DNA of 64,000 nt from Icerya purchasi (GCA_039619475.1 CM077115.1:39814444-39878443); one strand, 5' to 3'; positions 1 to 13,900 are shown, numbered from the stretch's first letter. The notes: a model not told the origin generated them from the sequence alone. Translations and numbers: made by a program.

Positions 1-3000
1 TACCCTATTGTATTACAGATGTATTGCGACTAAATATTAAATTTAAAGAAACAGTACAAACCACTTTGTTCCTGAACAAATCAACATAAAAAGGTACTAC
101 GGGAGTAAATCGTTTTTTTTTTTTATTTTTAAAAATAGTATACATGTTTTCATATTACGTAATTCTAATTTTAAAATGTTTTATCCGATTTAGGAATTAC
201 GCAATAAATTACAGAGCTCTCGACTGATTTTAATTCAGAATAATTAAACGCTCTAATACTCTACGTATTAATGTGTATCTTCAATGGTACATCTTTATAC
301 TTACCTCAAAACAAAATTCTCACATTTAATAAATTTCATTTAGCAGCAGAATACAAAGACCAAAGTAACAACGTAATTTTCTATTCATTAGACAAAAATA
401 GCGATTCTATTATTATTACAGGAAAAATATATATCAACAAAAAAATTTGATCTTATACGTATTTATGGAATATTTAACGGAAAAGATAGTAAAACGGAAG
501 TTTAGTTAAATGTAAACTTATTAAACAGCTCATAAAATTATAAACACGGCCGAAATTAAATTATTTAACTCTCCTTCCGATACCTAAATAATATTAAATT
601 TATCTATAATGTTAAAGTTAAAATTATACAGAAGGACACATATTTATTTTAAAACGGTGTTACAATAATATGACAAGCAAAATTTAAAAAAAAAAAATAT
701 TTAATTAAAAAAACATCGATTATAGTTTCAATATAAACTATCATTATCAAGATGATCAAAACTGTTTATTAATATATCTTTTTTTTCTCTGTTTTCTAGT
801 AATAAAGAAGAAGAATTCTTTCGGAAAATGTTGCTGGAATATATATATAAATGTTCAATCTTAAAACGTTTATTGTTGTGTTTATAATTTTATTAATTAA
901 AGTTTGTTTATTTGTTTGCTTTTTTTTTTTTTTTTTTGTTAACACCGCTTGGCCAAGGAAGCAAGCAGTTTTACTCTTTCGGTTTAACTTATAAATATCA
1001 CGAATCCGGGAATTTTTTTTTCAAGTAATAAAGTTTAGCAAAGATTAATTGAATGTGTAAACTTAATCACCTAGTGTTACGTAATTCAATGACACACAGT
1101 ATAATAAGAAGTAAAAACAAAAATTAACTAAACTTTCTTAAAGGCAATTAGAAATGTTAACTCAATTCTATAAAACAAAACTCATTTATTTTTCTAATTT
1201 AACATGAATAATTTTATTCAAATATTCGCATAATTCGATTTCTTGCTTAAATAAAACAAGAATATCGCTTATTCAGAAAGTTATGAAAACGTTCTTCTCT
1301 TTACAGTTAAATGTAACCCCTTTTTCAATATCAACGTGAAATAAACTAGCACTACAGAATATAATACAACCTTATTAATAGTGAAAAATGATAAACTAGA
1401 AAAAAGGTAATATAGACACTTTATTTTGAAATTGTTATAAATTTAGCGCGGAATTTTTTAAGTTAAGTACTTAATTCGTAATAATTTAAATTATAGTTCA
1501 TTCGTAATATCGGTTACGGAAACGTGATTATTTTGTTCGGCTTTCATTTTTAATATTAAATATCGCGGATCTATAACGTCCTAAAAATAAAATAAACAAA
1601 ATTCGCGTGTAATTCATTTACATAAATCGCTTACACTTTAAAACGAATAGTTACAGCATCTACAGATCGTGTTTCATACATTCAAATTACGGTACTAGTC
1701 ATGTTCTTTATTATTCTTATATTTAAAGAGTTTATGTTCTCCCTTTTTTTCTTAGCCTCTGAACAAAACAATTGAGATGTATCAATTACAACGACTATAA
1801 TGCGTGATTAGTTCGCAAAGATAGTTGACTATTCTGCTAGACTTGAATAGTGCGAGACTAAATGCCGTCGGATAATTCGTACGGATACTAGTGGCTGCGT
1901 TATTATCAAAAGTATGTACGAATTTGGTAGTACGCTTTAGAAACAGAGTAAGGTGCAAGCTCTTCAAAGAATAAAATTATTTTGACAAGGCTTTGTGTGC
2001 CCTTATGCAGACAATTGAGCGTAGAAATCTTTGCAGGAAATACCTCTTTCTGGCCACCGAAACCCAGTCGAGCATTTAATAAATCGTAGAAAAGTCTGGA
2101 AAGAGAAGGCTGGTGTACTTTCCATAAAGACAAGCAGGTATTCAGAAACACATCCGACAAAAATATAGTGAAGGAAAGGTATTAATCGGGAAGATACTGT
2201 TAAACAGGCAGATAATTTCCGCCGGTATGGTCAAGCAGCCGTAAAAAGCAATGCGGCAATCTAAACTTGTTTATACTAGTAATATCTGTCGAGTTTCAAT
2301 TACCAAAGAATGTTTAGTAAAAGGGGGGAAATTATTATATTTATTTTCTTTCTTTCTTTTTTTTTTTGAGCACATCAACCATACACCCAGAAACAAAAAG
2401 AAGAGAAAGAACTATTAGTTTTAAATTTCAATTCGGACAGATATTAGCAGCATATAAAGAAAAGCCGATAGCTGGAATGACGGATGGTAATGGCAAAGAC
2501 GAAATATAAGATGTGTATAATAAGTAATAGAGTTTCAGCAATGTGTACAATAGACGAATCTGACAGCACGGACGCTTTTTGAGAAAAAAGCTCTAGCGGG
2601 GGAAAATATTACAAACAGAACAGTATGCTGAACGTTTCTCTACATAGAGGTCGTGCAACCATCGCCCGGTTTGTGTTAGGCTGTAAGCCTCTAAAGAATA
2701 AACAGTTCCAACCCCTGAATTGGATTTTGCAGAACCTGTATAGAAAATAAAGGGTATCGGAACAATAATTTTCAACCGTAGCTAATGCAAATTAAACGAT
2801 GTACTTGTAATATTTAACAGCAGAAAAATCATGGCGACAATGGTAGAATTTATAATTTTCTCATTATTGCGTTATTTAACTTTTATCAGTGAAAGCATTT
2901 GATATTACCACTATTTTCATAAAAGGCAGCTAAGAAATAGTGCACAACAACAGAAAACAGTGCTGGGCAAGTAAATATTTAAAATTTTCGATTTACGTTT

Positions 3001-3435
3001 TATTATTACCACCGACGACAAAACTTCTCTGTAATTGCACCATATAAACGGCGTGTCAGTCTATTGTTTTCAAAAAATACGCCGAATGATTGTTTTGAAT
3101 TTGTTTTTACGCTGTCTGTTTTCGTTTTGATAAAAAAACTCAGTGTTAATATTCTTTTCCCCCTTTTTTTCTGAAAACTAATTCCAAGTCTTCCTTTTAT
3201 AAATCGGTTAAAAAGAAGAAAGTTAATCCCCATATAACCTCTGTAGAAGACTTAATACTCGGGAAAAAGTTAAAGGGTTTACCACTGTACGCAAGTGCGC
3301 AATATCTATTTAGCTACTAAAAAAACGCGCACAATAACATACTGCAAAAATATTCAAAAAAAAAAAAAAAGTACCGGCTTCAAGGTTTACTCCAAAACAT
3401 TTAATAATAATATACGAAAAAGTTAAAAATAATTA
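1..3435. other. AT-rich sequence, no gene recognised
   Basis: Poly-A/T runs (e.g. 920-937, 2358-2367) and only short open frames on both strands. A short minus-strand frame at 1186-1245 is discussed as a candidate last FBF1 exon. A GTAAGT at 301-306 (minus) follows a 12-codon frame from an ATG, but nothing else supports a gene. Confidence 0.5.
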
Positions 3436-3829
3436 CCGTATTTACTCGCATAATTTACGCGCCCTAATTTTTGCACACATTTTTTTGGAGAAATAATATA
3501 AACCATATTTTCGCTATTAGAATATACATTATTAGGTTCAACATTATTAGACAACATCTAATTTCTTAGAAGTAAATTACCGGTACTCGAATTTATAAAT
3601 TACCGTCATGTATTACTATTGTATAAATATATTTGGTTCGAAATAAAGGTAACTCGATTTGAATTAATGAGTGTGTTTTGTTCAGGTAAGAGGTAATTTT
3701 GAAATACACACCTATTACGTATACTCCGCAAAATGCACGTTGATCTAATTCCCCGCGTAATTTACGCACCCCCTTTTTTAGCACGTTAAAAACGACAAAA
3801 AAGTGCGTAAATTACACGAGTAAATACGG
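3436..3829. mobile_element. MITE copy 1, TIR CCGTATTTACTCG
   Basis: 394 bp with terminal inverted repeats starting CCGTATTTACTCG and TA on both sides. Internal sequence matches 28568-28972 in the same orientation along its length. No coding potential, so non-autonomous. Confidence 0.85.
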
Positions 3830-6126
3830 TATTCAATAAAAAGTACTGTATTTTGGAGTAATTTATACCTTAAGAAGGTATATTAGGACAATTTTTAAAC
3901 AAAAATTGTTTTTTTACAGTAGCCACCAAATTCACAAATTGCAGTAAAAAAAAATTAAAAACCACATTAAACATTTGTCTCGAGTACCCCGGGAAGTGAC
4001 ACTTGTTTAGACTGTAAGTCAGTTTTTCTAAATGGAACGGCGTGTTCTTTTTAGAGATTCCAACTTTGCCCAGAAAAATGAAAAATTTTTTGTTTGAAAT
4101 ATTTTTCCTAGAACCGTAATTTTCGACTTCAACATGCCCTTCAAAATCAATCCTGCTGGCGAATAACGCGAAGAAATGAAGCGCGGTTCTACTAGGATAA
4201 CGTCAATATGCCAGCGAGGTTTTGTGTCCACTGTAAAAATTTATGAGAAACTGATAATTTCTGGGTTCTCCTAAAAGCTAGTGCACTCGAATTGAAAATT
4301 GAATAGTCGAATGGTAAAACTTCCGAACATGATAACACGGTATTCTTAGATGAAAATTTGAAAAATTAGTAGAGAAGAGCGTTGGACTTGACAGATTGAA
4401 ATATTCAAAATTATACCGAAGAATATTGGAAATTTATTATCGGAATTTTTAAATGAACATTTTGGCCTAATGTAAAATATCTCCCAAGTCTTTCTGAATA
4501 TAAAACAACATTTTACCGTTCGTGGAGTGCGCTCCTGCGCCTTTGTGTTCTTTTACTTGCTACAAACGACGGCGGTAATTCTTAATTTTTACTAATATCA
4601 TCGTTACCACTTTATTATTATGAATCTTCATACAACGTTGCTGAAAAAACTTCCAGTTTCATGTTAACGATTTGCAGCCATTTTATTCGAATAATGGTGT
4701 TGCAGAATTTAACATGTATCTTATATTCCAGTATTTTTTTTAATATTAAAATAGTTATTGCAAAAAACAGAAAATATCACTTTATTTTAACAGCTCCCAG
4801 TCATGGTTTATTTATACGAAAAAGTTGCCGAATTCATATACCGGATGAAAATGAAAAAGTTCTTTCCGCAGCCGAGAGAACGTTTTCCATACAAATTTTT
4901 CTTTATTCGCGAAAAATTTTCTCGAGATTGCTGATTTAAAAATGAAAGTGTTTTATTGTAGCCTATTGGCTGAAAAATTCGCAACGTGTTCAGTGAATGA
5001 GGTCCACCGATATGTCTCCTCTTCTACTTATATTTCTCCCCCTTCAAGCAGTTCGAGATGTGGAGAAAAGAACTTAACTGTGCTGAGAACTTGAATTTAT
5101 CGAATTTATCGCCGTTACAAGTTGAGCACGGCGTCACCAATTTTTAAATCACGACGATCGAAAACAACGACTGAAATTTTGCAGTTGAGCGCGCGAGAGC
5201 AGCCTCGTTACTTTTCTCGAGAGATCCTTTTTTCGGACAAGCGCACTTTTCTAATTACAAGGTTGATAATCGGAACTTTCGTTATTGGCTTGAAATGAAT
5301 TCGAATTGATTGAGAAAGGTGGATAATCAACACATCTGGGAAGTCAATGTCTGGAGTGAGATTCTTAAGAATGAAACCATCATCGGTCGCCTCTTTTCTT
5401 TGGTAACAATTGTAATAAATGTTTAGAACTACTACAGGGACACAGACCTTCCACCATTGTTGGGAAATATTCGGCTTCAACAAGATGACTGTCCGCACCG
5501 TATACATCTAGTCCGGTCCAAACACAACAAATGGAATGTTTCCTGGAAGAGGGATCGATAAATATAGTCTCTAGTTCATTACCCATCTCGATCACCAAAC
5601 TTGGCGGTTTTAAAAATAACGTTTATGGGGAATATTAAAACGTATAGTACACGCAGAGAAGTTTACAAAAAATAGAATATGGCACCTAGAATCACATACG
5701 CTATCTGGTATTTATCCGTTGATTCATTTTCGACAAGAGTTCCGGCTTGTATATATTAAATAAAATCGATTTATTTAAACATGAAAATGCATTGCTATTT
5801 GTCTGCATAAGGTTCATTTCATTCACGTCAAGCAAAATTGAGATTTCTGATATTATGGGATGAAAACGGGATTTTCAGGAAACATGTTTGAAACAAAAAA
5901 TTTTTATTTTTCAGAGTAAAGTTGGAATTTACAAAAAATACTCTATTTCGCTTTAAAAAAAAAAAAAAAACACTTCCGGTCTAAACAGGCCACTTTTGAT
6001 GAAGAGGCGGAAGTCAAAAAAATATTTTCATTCGATATGGTACAATTAACTAATAAGAGGCTTTGATTCAATTTTTTATTTTACTAAATACACTGCATTT
6101 TAGAAAGGGCCGACGATATATATATA
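3830..6126. other. Unassigned sequence left of the mariner
   Basis: Less AT-biased around 5000-5620, where overlapping minus-strand frames of 72-99 codons occur. Their translations show no domain I recognise; they may be decayed transposon sequence. Confidence 0.4.
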
Positions 6127-7445
6127 CACCCTGTCAAGAAAGTATCGGGAATTGTCAATTTAAATCTCCCGGGTAATAGCTAGGCAGATAATTTTTTTTT
6201 TCCAGGTTGGTACAACTGTTTTGTATTATGATGCCTATTTTTAGCGCGATCTGTCAACCAGTGTGTTTACAGCAGCTGTTAAAATCAGTCGACCTTGAAG
6301 TGTTTTGTCGAAGTTTTACAATGAGTGAAAATATTGAACAACGTACTTGTGTTAAATTCTGTGTTTCGAACGAAATTTCTTGTGCCGATACACTGAAAAT
6401 GTTACAGAAGGCTTTTGGTGAATCTGCTTTATCAAAAACGCGGGTTTACGAGTGGTACAGAGCGTTCAAGGATGGTCGGGAGACGGTCGAAGACATGCCT
6501 CGCTCTGGACGGCCTTCAACGAGTGTGACCGATGATAACGTCGATAAAATCAAGGAAATCGTTGCTGAAAATTGTCATGTGAGCTTGAGAGAGATGGCTC
6601 ATGGATTGGGCATGTCACACGAGAGCGTACGTACGATTGTGCACGAAAAATTGGGTATGCAACGCGTTGCGGCTCGGCTTGTTCCGAAAGACCTGAATTT
6701 CTTTCAAAAAAAGTACCGAGAACAGGTAGCTGCAGACATGCTGGATCGAGCCAATTTGGATCCTACCTTCTTGGAAAAGATAATTACTGGTGACGAGACA
6801 TGGGTGTACGAGTACGACACGCTTACGAACCAGCAATCGTCCGAATGGCGGCCAATTGGCGCGCCAAAGCCGAAAAAACCTCGCCAAAGCCGATCGAAAG
6901 TGAAGATCATGTTGATTGTTTTCTTCGATATTCGAGGCGTGGTACACTATGAATATGTGCCAGCCGGACAGACAATCACCAAAGAGTTTTACTTAAGTGT
7001 TTTGAGACGTTTGAGAGAGGCTATCCGTCGTAAACGTAACGATTTGTGGGTCGACAATTCTTGGATTCTCCATCACGATAATGCGCCGTCTCACAAAGCC
7101 ATAATTGTGAATGAGTTTTTGGCCAAACACTCGGTAAATATCATCGAACAACCGCCGTATTCACCAGATTTAGCACCCTGCGACTTCTTCCTATTCTCAA
7201 AACTCAAATTTCCGCTACGGGGAATGCGCTTCGAATCGATTGATGACATCAAGACGAATGCGACGCGAGAGCTAAAGGCCATCCCGGAAACCGCCTATCA
7301 GAAGTGCTTTGCCGAGTGGAAAAAGCGTTGGCATATGTGCATCGCTTCGAATGGATGTTATTTTGAAGGTGACAAAATAAATTTGGATGAAAATTAAAAA
7401 TTGTTCGTTTTATTTAACAATTCCCGATACTTTCTTGACAGGGTG
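6127..7445 (+). mobile_element. Mariner transposon, apparently complete
   Basis: 1319 bp bounded by perfect 29-bp inverted repeats (6127-6155 and 7417-7445) that start CACCCTGTCAAGAAAGTATC. Both ends lie in TA-rich runs, giving the expected TA target duplication. The single ORF between them is uninterrupted, so the copy is probably young and might be active. It lies downstream of FBF1 exon 16, in the next intron or 3' flank. Confidence 0.96.
6321..7397 (+). CDS. Mariner transposase (DD34D)
   Basis: 358-residue transposase that cuts and pastes the element at TA sites. I chose the ATG at 6321 (MSENIEQRTCVKFC) because it gives the usual mariner length and N-terminus; the frame is open to an earlier ATG at 6207, adding 38 unlike residues. 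The N-terminus carries paired helix-turn-helix DNA-binding domains. The catalytic triad is visible: D158 in TGDETWV, D253 in HHDNAPSH and D288 in PDLAPCDFF, with exactly 34 residues between the last two, the mariner signature. The VPKDL motif is the family's (W)VP-EL-type linker. No stops or frameshifts. The sequence pattern recalls the vertumnana subfamily, but that is from memory. Confidence 0.96.
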   Translation: MSENIEQRTCVKFCVSNEISCADTLKMLQKAFGESALSKTRVYEWYRAFKDGRETVEDMPRSGRPSTSVTDDNVDKIKEIVAENCHVSLREMAHGLGMSHESVRTIVHEKLGMQRVAARLVPKDLNFFQKKYREQVAADMLDRANLDPTFLEKIITGDETWVYEYDTLTNQQSSEWRPIGAPKPKKPRQSRSKVKIMLIVFFDIRGVVHYEYVPAGQTITKEFYLSVLRRLREAIRRKRNDLWVDNSWILHHDNAPSHKAIIVNEFLAKHSVNIIEQPPYSPDLAPCDFFLFSKLKFPLRGMRFESIDDIKTNATRELKAIPETAYQKCFAEWKKRWHMCIASNGCYFEGDKINLDEN

Positions 7446-7778
7446 TATATATATATATTAGGAGAGAAAAATGCAAAATGTAAATGAAATAAAATAGATA
7501 CCGACTGATTAATATGTTGAAATTTTATTATATTTGACTTATTAAATTCAAGACAGCATTGAATGATTACACTACAAACGAACTTTTATATTGTAACGTT
7601 GTTAAATATGGACTATTTATATTGTTCTTTTAAAAAGTTCGTTTTTTTTCTTTGTTTTTTGTACCTAAAATTAATTTTTGAATATCGAAATAGTGTTTAA
7701 AAAATATAAAATGATAAAAAAAAACATGTATTTTACTTGTTTTAACAAATAATTGAGCAATATTACTATTGTACGTAC

Positions 7779-7910
7779 CTTATTTGAAACATAAAAAGGA
7801 TTAGCCCAACTTACAAATTCTGGCGCATTGAATGAAAATTGTCTCCTGCCATCCATTTCCATTTTGCATTTATTTAACATTTCTCTTTCTTTACATATAG
7901 CCATTTTTTC
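7779..7910 (-). CDS. FBF1: FBF1 exon 16 (last exon identified)
   Basis: 132 nt, phase 0 at both ends, acceptor AATAAATTTCAG, donor AATAAG/GTACGT. Encodes EKMAICKEREMLNKCKMEM and RQFSFNAPEFVSWANPF, corresponding to the end of the vertebrate coiled coil (HLSLAQQRLQLDRARQ). Reading through the donor stays open for 35 codons to a stop at about 7671, but that stretch is hydrophobic and unlike FBF1. Confidence 0.75.
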
Positions 7911-10900
7911 CTGAAATTTATTTTTGAAATCATTTCGTTTCTCGCACGCTTCCGAAATTATTTATTCATTAAAACACGAATTAAAAAGAAAAACCCTAGA
8001 ATATCATTAAATTACTGTACGTGACATTATGGTAGCAATTTTCTATTGTTTTCTAGGCAACCATTAAAATATATATATATAACTCGGCCATTTTAGCCTC
8101 ACAAGGGGCTGTGCCCCTTGACCCCTCTTGCTTACATTTCTATCTCTTTCTCTTCTATACTTTGTATAAAATGATCAAAATTTACAACGTAATTCTAAAT
8201 CGGTCCATATGAATATAATAACATAATCACAGAAATCCTATAAAATATAACAAACGTTACATAAAATTTGGAAGACAATATATCAAAACCTATAAGCCTA
8301 TTTTCGTGATGTTTAACGGGCAGAAATATACATACATAGTCAATGTAAGGAATTTAAAATTTGAAGAAGCTCATTCTGTTCTTTTCAGCAAATTAAAAAT
8401 TCTAAATAACCAACCATTTTTTTTTTTCTTCAAAAAATGCTTTACAAGAATTCGTTCTGAAAAAACAAAGTACTCGGTCCGAAAAAAAATCTGACCGTTA
8501 ATATTATCGGTCAAACCTGAAAAATTTACATGTCTGAATTTCAGTATGCATTCTGAAATATTGACCGAACAGTATTGTAAAGTAAGGATGCAAAAGAAAA
8601 AGAAATTCGATAATTTAAAAGTAATTTTATTTTAAAGAAATAAATTGTATTAAAAAATTATGAAGGCTAATTTACTCTTTCAAACTATTAGGCGGTCTGT
8701 AGACGTACACTAACAGAACTGTATATTTTTAAAATAAAATTATTTACGATTTTATTCTGATTATATATATACATATATATAAAAGAGAGAGAGAGAATAA
8801 ACCGTGAAAAAAAATTAAATTATCAAATGTTTAAAGAGAATTTACACGCTGAAAAACTCAACTCGCTAAATCCCTTAATTATGCGTAAAATTTTGTTATC
8901 GTCTCGCAGATTTTAGTGCATTTTATTGGAAGAACGCCGAAAAATTAATTAAGTCCCTAATTATTGCAAAATTATTTCCTAAATGTTAAACAGCGGAATA
9001 TTATTTTATATTAATTATAGTTTAGTTTTAAGTTTTAACCCGTACAATATCTAAAACGCAATTGCCGGTAACATCTGATTGGCCACCAGCAGCCCCTAAA
9101 TTCCTGCCTATTACTTGTCGTTACGTAAACACTCACAACTTTTATTCTAATTAAGGTAATATTTTTTTAGTTTCATTAGCTACTTAAAATAAATGAAAAA
9201 ATGATATTACCATTAGCAAATTATTTTCTTTCACTTGTAATTCCGATAACTTGTCAGCGATATCGTTTAATTTTTCATTCACGTTATACTCTATTTTCTT
9301 TGATTTCCGAAGAGAACGCATACCTTCTTCGTACTTCTCGTTCGATTTCTAAATACATAATAAAGAAAAAAATTCCATTACCACTATAAATAAAATAAAT
9401 TAAAATTAACATTACTATCCAAGTTATATCAAAATTATACAGCATAGGAAAATCCATTCTTTATTTGTTTTTTTCATTTTATTCTCTTTTACATTTACTT
9501 TTTCCACTTTTAAAAACATACGTTTCCCAACCAGCAGAATGGCCGATGATTGTTTATAGTGATTGCTCAAATATAATTTTTAAATTCCCGGTTTTTCCGG
9601 TCCAAATTCTCAGGATTTCCTAATTACTAGAATTGTACAAGAGCTTACATGAACCTTTCTTCCGCTTGTATAATAACAAAGCCAACAAATCGAAGCGAAG
9701 GCAAATAATTATGTTTTTGAAGTTGTTTTATTTACATTTTAAATATTTTACAGCAATAATAACCACTAACTCAAGCAATATGTGCTCACTTTATTATTAC
9801 AAAAGTTAATAATGAAGTTTATAAGAGGCTGATTTGATCATTTAAATAGTTTTGACTTATACAATTTACACATTTGTAATCATCCTCCCTGACTTTATTA
9901 GGTTTACGGAGCTCAAGCCCCTCCAAAAATTTTACTGAAAGAGTTCAACCCTTCCAATAAACTGAAATGCATAATAAAATTTTTTTTTACGCGTTTCGTT
10001 AAAATTTTAACTAAAATGTACTCTCGCATTGAAATCGTCTTTTAACCGAAAAATTAGAAGTAAATTGTAAAAGAAGATGGAATTTTTCTTTTTACTATTG
10101 ATAATGTTTGACAGCCACAACATATCCTATGTAAATAAAAAATAAATTCGTAATTTATTATTTAAAGTAAAGAACATTAAAAAAATTCATTCACTTTTTC
10201 TTATTTATTAAAAATAACGTTTTTAGCTATTTTTGCTTTTTCCCTCGGTTTTACAACAAAATTCACACGGCTTATTCCCGATTATGTCCCTGGCTTTTCC
10301 GGTTGGGTAGCCACCCAGCTATTCTTACCTATGATTTTTTTTCTCAACTTGTAGCTCTTTATATCGCCCCGCTATTTCTCTAAAAATCACCTGACATTTT
10401 TATTTCTATTAATTCTTCGCTTCTTTCGACGCAATCATTTCGAAGAACGTACCATTTTTTATTACTTTCAGCGCCCCATTTTTTATCATTCGATGATATA
10501 TCAGTTTAATTTATTTTCAGATCTATCTTCGTCTTCCTTAGTTCACACGGCGACTTCTATGACTCTCTAATACAAAACACAATAGCACGGTTAGTCTAGT
10601 GGTTAATGTGCTTGGCTACCAAATCGAAGGTCACAGGTAGTGCACAATATCTGCACAGTTATTCTGCATTAGCATTTCATTTAGAGGAAATTTCAATAAG
10701 CTCTTTTTGCGAATAAGACCTTCGTAAAATATTATAAAATGATGACAAAAAAATCGTTGACTTAATTAACCGAAGTCCAGTATATTTTCAGTAATTCGAC
10801 AATCTTTCGCACGCAAATTTTGCTAGAATAGATTTCTCGTAACGTTTTTTCCGACAATTTCCATTTCGAAGACAAGGAGCTGCTAGTTAAACTCCTCAAT

Positions 10901-13900
10901 AAATCACTTCGGAATTTACACTCAGTTTTCATTGGATCACGCCATCTGCTTTCGAGAATTTTACCGGGAAAAAATTATATTTAAAAAGAAAACATGAAAA
11001 GGGCAATTTTTTAAGAATAAAATTGCGTGTCATTGAAAGAAAATAATTTTTTTATACAGTAAAAGAGTTGTAAAAAAATAATATACAATTTTTGATTATC
11101 ATCTATTTAGCTACTAAGCCTTACCTTCGATTACTTTTTTGGGTTTTTAATATTAAATATTTTATTTTTACGTTATTAATTATTATGAGGGGAAATTTTA
11201 TGCGTACGAGGTGTGTCCCAAAAGTATCCGATCTGCGTTCATAATCTCGCGCTGGCACTATTCTCCGCGTCACCCGGCTCATAGCATTCTTCAAAGTAAT
11301 CCCCATTCCACTGACCAACATACCCTCATGGGTAACACGTTCTGAAACAGTTATGGAAGTCAGTTTTCAAAATGGCCTTCAGTGCATTTGTCGCGTTTGT
11401 TTCAATTGTCCCTTTGTCGTCAAACCAGGGTCCTTTTAGCGGGAATTTTCAATCTGAGAAACTGCCAAAAGTCACAGGAGACTATATGGGGACTGTGCTA
11501 TAAGGGGCTGGCAAAGTTGTGTAATTTTTTTGTTCACCAAAAACTATTGCACAAGGTTCGATAAATGCACTGGGGCATTATCGTAGTGAAGCCAGACGCC
11601 CAAAATGCGGTCGTTTTCTTCTCACTGCATCACGCAATCTTTTCAGAACTGCAAAGTAAAATTCTCTTTGTTATTCGTCTGACTTCCCGAGGAGCATATT
11701 CGAGAGTGCCATTGTAATCGAAAAAAACAATCAACGCGGACTTGACATTGCTCCGACATTGACATGTTTTTCTCGATCGTAGCTGGGATAAAAGCTTCCA
11801 CTATGAAGACTGTTGCTTTTTTGTTTTTTTTTTTCGGGATCATTAAACCCGTATTTCGTCACCGGTGATGATCTTTCGAAGCACATTTTCATCATTAGCA
11901 ACAGTTTCCAAGTTGTCCTGAGCAACTGTGAAGCTAAACTTTTTCTGCTCTACCGTGAGCAATTTCGAAGTGAATGTTGTACACACACGAGTCACATTAC
12001 CAGATTCTCGATCAGAATAATGGAAATACAAGTTTTTGTAATCCCAAAACCGCATTCTAGTTCGTGCACAATCAACACACGCTCGATATTTTGCGGTGTT
12101 ATTGTCCTCAACGGTTGACCAGAGCACGGGTTACAATGCGGCCACTTTGAAACCGCTTGTACCACTTTTTTACCTATGTTTTGCCAATACACTCGCCCCC
12201 AAACGCCCCCTGCATCATTTCAATATAGTTTCCACACAACTCTTTTCGAATTTAAAGCAAAAATTTGATGCAAATTCATTGATCACATCTCTCCGTCATT
12301 TTCAGCGATAAAAACATCCGACGAACGTAAAAAAGTCACTATAAACAAATACACGCTGTGTACGAACGAACCACCCGTTGGTATCTGCGTAGCAATCTGC
12401 GAGTTCGTGATAAGTTACCGGTTACGCTCGTACTTCATAGCGGTCGCTCGAACGTTCTGCGGTGGAGTTATGAATGCAGGTCGATACTTTCAAAACAGAC
12501 TAAATAGCTAAAATTAATGCGGAATAACAACACCGCAAAAAATGGAAAATACCGTAAATGTTCGATATTCTAGAACTGAATTGAATCTAAGGAAATATGT
12601 GGATTTCAATCGAAGATGATCGATGGAACTGCGTAAAATGATAAGACCGCAATCGGAGCTATTTCAGCGATACTCGATAATAGCACGTACTATAGTGTAG
12701 AAGAGGAGATTTTACGCGCAAGGAATAATTAACGACGAAGCCGAAAATTCGATTGATATAGGACAGAAAATGTTCGGCACGTGTCTCGCGCTATATATAC
12801 GTATATAAAATAATAAGCGATTTTCGCGGTAATTTTTATTTTTACTGCGATTAATTTAAAAATTCGAAAATGATTCCAGTTTTAATTAAAACCCCAGAAA
12901 TAATTAAAAAATTGAGAATTTAGAAGTAAAAAATTTGTTTAGCAGAGAAAAAACTTTTAGTCTAGAATTTTTGAAGCACCCAAGAGAGAAGCGAGTAACG
13001 GGCGGTGCTGACGAACATTGCGAGCAGTCAAGTTCCTAGTACTTTTTTTAAAAAATCTAAACCTTTACCTTATTAAATAAACACGTCGGAGACAGAATAT
13101 TATGAAGAAGATGGGCGCACCATACATAAATATACGACCTCTGACTAGTCCGACTGAAATAGTGAAAAGAAAACTTACAAACTAATAATTAATAGAGATG
13201 ATATAATTTTAAGCGGTAGAGTATACTTTTTACCAGAGGACTAAAAGTATATGCACATTTTTTAATTTAAGGACAGCACTTTTATATGTTATATAACATA
13301 ATTTTTTTTTTTGATATCCACAAAAAAGCAGAAATGAATAAAAAACCAACAAAACCGGGTTTTTTATTTTTGTTTTTTTAAACAAATTTGACCCTGCATT
13401 CGAAAAATTTTAAATATCTATTTCCGAAACCGCTCTACAATTATTTTCTAATGTGCACTTTAATAAATATCACGATAACAGTTATTCATTCATTTATTTA
13501 TTACTAAGGACACTTGTCAACGCTACCTATTCGCACATTCTTGTTGTACAGATATGTGTGTAACACACTGAAGACAATATTCCATAACGCAGCTGCACGT
13601 AAGACCACATGAAGTTTAGTATTTTATCATTACATAATTACAGTCTAAGTGTGTTTATATCGGTTCACATCGGTATGTTTTCCATTGCCTTTCACGTGAA
13701 CTGTTAATTATTTATTTCAATGTTTACTTATTGTCGCGAATTCTCTAAATTCCCGATGTGCTAATGGTTCTAGCAACACGGGGCTATTGCGACGACAATA
13801 ATTTTACTACAGGGAAATAATACCGTCCCTCTACGTTATTTAAATACTACGAAATAAGAAAAAAAATATGACTGTTTAAAACGAATGAATTCAGCTTACA

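Noticed and set aside
301..335. Minus-strand ATG with 12 codons and a consensus GTAAGT donor
   Set aside because: Too short, and stops upstream in all frames; no second exon inside the window.
5208..5598. Overlapping minus-strand frames of 99 and 72 codons
   Set aside because: No domain or splice context recognised; may be old transposon sequence.
6207..6320. N-terminal extension of the mariner ORF
   Set aside because: Open by chance; the family's usual N-terminus begins at the ATG at 6321.
10583..10655. Possible functional tRNA gene
   Set aside because: No acceptor or anticodon stems pair into a cloverleaf, and the B box is degraded.
11382..12311. Several plus-strand frames of 60-100 codons
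   Set aside because: They are antisense shadows of the dead mariner on the minus strand.
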